Shown piece by piece: positions 15,707-18,805 of a DNA stretch of 18,805 nt (within the stretch, counting starts at the first letter, position 1; each line of letters opens with the position of its first letter). This stretch comes from Chloroflexota bacterium. Its GTDB lineage: Bacteria > Chloroflexota > Chloroflexia > Thermomicrobiales > UBA6265. The notes under the pieces are model-generated. The model saw only the letters and a program-made list of their open reading frames with translations, searched no databases and was not told the DNA's origin. A program made the position numbers and the translations under genes. The DNA lies in assembly GCA_023389575.1 (NCBI GenBank), contig JAEWEG010000075.1, positions 1 to 18,805 of the forward strand, written 5' to 3'.

Positions 15707-17206
15707 ATGTCAACCCAGGCTTCTTCCGTGCAGCCGGACTCGGCTCCGGACCGGATCGACTTCCCGCTCGTACGTCTCTCGCTCGTGCTCGTGTTCGCGG
15801 CGATCATCGCCTTGCTGGACATGACCGTCGTCAACGTCGCCATCGAACATCTCGCCACCGAGTTCAACGTGTCGCTGGCGACCATCCAGTGGGTCAGCAC
15901 CGGCTACCTGCTCGCCGTCGCTGTCGCCATTCCCATCGCGGGGTGGGCGATTGACCGGTTCGGGGGCCGCCAGGTGTGGTTGTGGGCAACGGGTGCATTC
16001 CTTGCCGGATCGCTGCTGGCGGGCCTGGCCTGGAACGCGCCGAGCCTGATCGCGTTCCGCGTGCTGCAGGGGCTCGGCGGCGGCATGATCGAGCCGGTGG
16101 TGATGGCCATGCTGGTGTCGGCGGCGGGGCCCAAGCGGATCGGCCGGGCGATGAGCCTGATGCTGATCCCGATCAACCTGGGGCCGGTGATAGGGCCGAT
16201 CGTCGGTGGCATGATCGTCGACGAGGTGAACTGGCGCTGGATTTTCCTGGTCAACCTGCCGCTGGGCATCGTTGCCCTGTGGTTGGGTCGGAAGTACATC
16301 CCGGAAGACGCGCCACGCGATCCGCGCGGCAACCGGTTCGATCTGAAGGGCGTACTGCTGTTGCCGCCTGGATTCGCGCTCGTGGAGTACGCGCTGACCG
16401 CCTCGGCTGAACGCGGTGGCATGTTCAACGCGCAATCGGTGATGAGCCTGGCGGCAGGCGTTCTGTTGCTGCTTGCCTATGCGGTTCACGCGTTACGGAT
16501 GACCGGCACGCCCCTGCTTGACGTGCGCTTGTTCGCCAATGGGCCGTTCGTGCTCACGTCCCTCGTTCTGGCGATGGTGGCCTCGATCGGATTCGCCACG
16601 GTCTTCCTGCTGCCGCTCTACCACCAGCAGGTTCATGGAGCCACGGCGCTTGAGGCCGGGTTGCTGGTCGCGCCGTTCGGCTTCGGCGCCGCGGTGGGAA
16701 TGGGCATCGCTGGCCGGTATGGGGATCGCTTCTCGGCTCGTGGCTTCGGCCTCGCCGGAGGGGTGCTGCTGATGGCGTCCTCATTCGGCATGGCCGGCGT
16801 CGAGCGTAACATCGCCGATGGCTGGATCGGGGCCTTCACCGCCCTTCGCGGCCTCTCGATCGCGCTGGTCGTCGGCCCGATGATGGCGAGCGCCTACCGG
16901 CTGGTGAAGGCCGACCTCGTGCCCCGGGCCACGACCGCGATGTACATCGTCTTCCAGCTGGGAGCATCGCTTGGGGTAGCGGTCTCGGCGGTGGTGCTGC
17001 AACGGGCGGAGGATGCAAACGGCGTGGCGGGGTTGCCAGAAGCCTACGGCCGGATCTTCCTTGGCCATGCCGTGGTCGCGGTGGTCATCCTGGTCGCGGT
17101 CACCACGATGGGCAGGATGCGGGCGCGAAACGAGGAGACAGAGCCGGACCTTGGACCGTCCGGTTCCGAGGCAGCACCTTCCGCCGCATCGGCGGTGGGA
17201 GAGTAA
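15707..17206 (+). CDS. MFS exporter, DHA2 (EmrB/QacA) type (499 aa)
   Basis: This is a drug/H+ antiporter-like membrane protein. Marks of the DHA2 group are LLDMTVVNVAIEHLATEFNV in the first membrane helix, QWVSTGYLL in the second, the motif-A loop GWAIDRFGGRQVW, and motif C with LGPVIGPIVGGMIVDEVNWR before IFLVNLPLGI. Length and the run of hydrophobic segments fit 13-14 helices; the C-terminal tail is hydrophilic (about 35 residues, Glu/Ala/Ser-rich). The frame opens at ATG 15668, but ATG 15707 is chosen because GGGAG lies eight bases upstream. It is divergent from the TetR gene, with paired operator sites over its promoter, and ends four bases before the convergent HxlR gene. Substrate not predictable; likely a toxic organic compound. 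Confidence 0.9.
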   Translation: MSTQASSVQPDSAPDRIDFPLVRLSLVLVFAAIIALLDMTVVNVAIEHLATEFNVSLATIQWVSTGYLLAVAVAIPIAGWAIDRFGGRQVWLWATGAFLAGSLLAGLAWNAPSLIAFRVLQGLGGGMIEPVVMAMLVSAAGPKRIGRAMSLMLIPINLGPVIGPIVGGMIVDEVNWRWIFLVNLPLGIVALWLGRKYIPEDAPRDPRGNRFDLKGVLLLPPGFALVEYALTASAERGGMFNAQSVMSLAAGVLLLLAYAVHALRMTGTPLLDVRLFANGPFVLTSLVLAMVASIGFATVFLLPLYHQQVHGATALEAGLLVAPFGFGAAVGMGIAGRYGDRFSARGFGLAGGVLLMASSFGMAGVERNIADGWIGAFTALRGLSIALVVGPMMASAYRLVKADLVPRATTAMYIVFQLGASLGVAVSAVVLQRAEDANGVAGLPEAYGRIFLGHAVVAVVILVAVTTMGRMRARNEETEPDLGPSGSEAAPSAASAVGE

Positions 17207-17210
17207 CGAC

Positions 17211-17651
17211 CTATGCTTCACGGCTCGCCGCGAGCAGTTCCTGTTCGGCCGCCGCTCGCTCGTCATAGGCGTGGCGGGCGGCGGCGATCTCGGTCTGATG
17301 CGATTCGGTCCAGGTGACAAGCGCCTGGATCGTTTCGTGCAATGACGATCCCAGCGGGGTCAGCTCGTAGTCCACACGGGGCGGCACCACCGGGTGGACC
17401 GTGCGCTTCACGATGCCGTCGCGCTCGAGTTGCCGCAGGGTGAGGGTGAGCATCCGCTGGCTGACCCCGTCGATCTCGCGGCGGAGCTCGCTGAATCGCA
17501 TCGAGCGGTTATCAAGCAAGGCAATCACCAGCAGCGACCACTTGTCGGCGATGCGGTCGAGGATCTGGCGCACCTCGCAATCCTCCCGCGTATCCCACTG
17601 GAAGGGATCGGACGGGTTGGCGGTATTCTCCCAGTAACCTGGTTCCTTCAT
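17211..17651 (-). CDS. HxlR-family transcriptional regulator (about 146 aa)
   Basis: This is a winged-helix HxlR regulator. The family core is plain: EDCEVRQILDRIADKWSLLV with the conserved Cys (about residue 25), LRREIDGVSQRMLTLTLRQL (recognition helix), ERDGIVKRTVHPVVPPRVDY (wing), and ELTPLGSSLHETIQALVTW. The start is uncertain. ATG 17651 gives the family's usual length with AAGG four bases upstream. ATG 17741 (176 aa) has a better site, GGAGG at eight bases, but would add 30 residues with AGA codons and lower GC, and would leave only 34 bases before the divergent MFS start. I prefer 17651. Some HxlR proteins sense quinones or aldehydes through that Cys; here this is inference. It most likely controls the divergent transporter. 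Confidence 0.82.
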   Translation of the reverse strand: MKEPGYWENTANPSDPFQWDTREDCEVRQILDRIADKWSLLVIALLDNRSMRFSELRREIDGVSQRMLTLTLRQLERDGIVKRTVHPVVPPRVDYELTPLGSSLHETIQALVTWTESHQTEIAAARHAYDERAAAEQELLAASREA

Positions 17652-17705
17652 GGTGCCTTCTTCCATATTGAGCATCGACTCCGCATACTCGGTGGTGGTT
17701 ACGAA

Positions 17706-17728
17706 ACGGAACTGGCATGCGGTTCTGT
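17706..17728. promoter_or_regulatory. Candidate HxlR operator (imperfect palindrome)
   Basis: ACGGAACT (17706-17713) and GGTTCTGT (17721-17728) are inverted with six of eight pairs matching around seven bases. It lies between the preferred HxlR start and the divergent MFS start, in DNA of visibly lower GC than its surroundings. Also in this gap, TACAAT (17740-17745, minus strand) resembles a -10 box for the regulator. Confidence 0.3.
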
Positions 17729-17775
17729 ATCTCGCTTCCATTGTACTAGCCTCCGAAACCCTTGGGAGTATGTCG

Positions 17776-18805
17776 ATGTCCGCACTCAATCCCCACGCCG
17801 CCCCGGGCTCCAACGGCCGGATGACCGCCCGGGCCTGGGCCATGCTGCTCGTGCTCTGCGGCGCCATCTTCCTCGAAGGGCTCGACGTCTCGATGATGGG
17901 CGTCGCGCTTCCCTCCATCCAGTCCGACCTGGGCATGTCCACCAGTTCGCTGCAGTGGGTCGTCAGCGCCTACGTGCTCGGCTACGGCGGGTTCATGCTG
18001 CTGGGGGGCAGGGCGGCGGACCTGCTCGGCAGGCGCCGGATGTTCCTGCTCTGGCTGGGCGTGTTCGTTGCCTTCTCCGGTCTTGGCGGCATCGCCACCG
18101 AGGGCTGGATGATCATCATCGCCCGTCTGGTGACGGGCGTGGCCGCCGCGTTCATGACCCCGGCGGGCCTCTCGATCATCACCACGTCGTTTCCGGAAGG
18201 ACCAGTCCGTAACCGTGCGCTGCTGATCTATTCCGGCACCGGCGCGGCCGGGTTCACGCTCGGCCTGGTGGCGGGCGGCATCCTGACCGAGTTCGGCTGG
18301 CGCCTCGTGTTCTTCGTGCCCGTGCTCGTCTCGCTCGCGGTCCTCCTGGCCGGCATCCGGCTGATCCCCAACCACGACCAGAAGGCTCGAACGGACGGTT
18401 TCGATATCGCGGGGGCCCTCACCGCCACCTCGGCGATGGTGGTGTTCGCCTACGCCGTGGTGCACGCGACCGAAACCGGCTGGCTCCCGACGGTGCTGAC
18501 GGCGGCGGCTTCCCTCGTATTGCTCGGCCTGTTCGTGGTCGTCGAGCGCCGTTCGGACCAGCCCCTGGTGCGGTTCGGCATCCTGCGCTCCAGCGCGCTG
18601 GTTCGCGCCAATATCAGCGCCGCGCTGTTCGCCGGATCGTTCATGGCCTTCCAGTTCCTGCTGGTGCTGTACCTGCAACAGGTGCGTGGCTGGTCCGCCC
18701 TCGAAACCGGACTGGCGATGGTGGTGGCGGGCCTCGACCTGTTCCTCGCGCCGACGCTCACCCCGATCCTGGTGAACCGGTTTGGCGTGAACCGCGTCAT
18801 CCTCG
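17776..18805 (+). CDS. MFS transporter, DHA2-like, truncated by window edge
   Basis: The reading frame stays open to the last base (343 codons), so the 3' end lies outside the window. It is a second drug-efflux type MFS protein: FLEGLDVSMMGVALPSIQSD in helix 1, LQWVVSAYVLGYGGFMLLGG in helix 2, motif A GGRAADLLGRRRMF, and motif C with GFTLGLVAGGILTEFGWRLV before FFVPVLVSLAV. At least nine or ten membrane segments are visible. ATG 17776 is preferred because GGGAG (17764-17768) lies seven bases upstream; ATG 17770 is only one base from it. It is only loosely similar to the exporter at 15707, so this is not a recent duplication. The divergent HxlR regulator is its probable controller. Confidence 0.85.
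   Translation, partial: MSALNPHAAPGSNGRMTARAWAMLLVLCGAIFLEGLDVSMMGVALPSIQSDLGMSTSSLQWVVSAYVLGYGGFMLLGGRAADLLGRRRMFLLWLGVFVAFSGLGGIATEGWMIIIARLVTGVAAAFMTPAGLSIITTSFPEGPVRNRALLIYSGTGAAGFTLGLVAGGILTEFGWRLVFFVPVLVSLAVLLAGIRLIPNHDQKARTDGFDIAGALTATSAMVVFAYAVVHATETGWLPTVLTAAASLVLLGLFVVVERRSDQPLVRFGILRSSALVRANISAALFAGSFMAFQFLLVLYLQQVRGWSALETGLAMVVAGLDLFLAPTLTPILVNRFGVNRVIL

Noticed and set aside
17746..18678. 310-codon minus-strand frame opposite the truncated MFS gene
   Set aside because: It is rich in His, Gln, Glu, Asp and Gly and is the reverse of membrane-helix coding sequence; the plus frame has MFS motifs.
1..18805. CRISPR array, tRNA or rRNA genes, insertion sequence or transposase
   Set aside because: No regularly spaced direct repeats, no tRNA-like cloverleaf noticed, and no transposase motif or flanking inverted repeats found on reading.

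Overview
The window is 18.8 kb of high-GC bacterial DNA with closely spaced genes, two GTG-started genes and several luciferase-like (LLM) flavin/F420 oxidoreductases. GC content, the LLM enzymes and the large secreted cysteine-patterned proteins fit a Chloroflexota bacterium, perhaps of the Thermomicrobia. That placement is inference; there is no rRNA or other marker gene here.

Layout. (1) 226-2388 (+) is a large cytoplasmic protein resembling GH20/GH67-type glycoside hydrolases. It converges on the next gene, with a strong hairpin between them. (2) 2509-4797 (-) and 5035-8049 (+) are two divergent, paralogous secreted proteins made of four and six copies of a four-cysteine domain. Their shared upstream region carries the same motif in inverted orientation, almost equally far from each start codon. 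(3) 8359-9135 and 9197-10408 (+) are an LLM oxidoreductase and a PLP-dependent trans-sulfuration-type enzyme. (4) 10490-10948 (-) is a MarR regulator, divergent from a three-gene block (11021-14772, +): an LLM domain fused to a berberine-bridge-like FAD oxidoreductase, a stand-alone LLM paralogue of its N-terminal half, and a VOC-fold protein. A 17-bp perfect inverted repeat spans the promoter between regulator and enzymes. (5) 14806-15456 (-) is a TetR regulator divergent from a DHA2-type MFS exporter (15707-17206, +), with two tandem operator-like sites over the exporter promoter. (6) 17211-17651 (-) is an HxlR regulator divergent from a second MFS transporter (17776 to the window edge, +), which is cut off.

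From 8.3 kb onward the window reads as an accessory redox, detoxification and efflux region, with three one-component regulators each facing the gene it probably controls. The least explained part is the secreted cysteine-domain pair and its mirrored promoter region. The best operator evidence is at the MarR and TetR intergenic regions. Everything was read by eye; family names come from motif recognition, not from searches.
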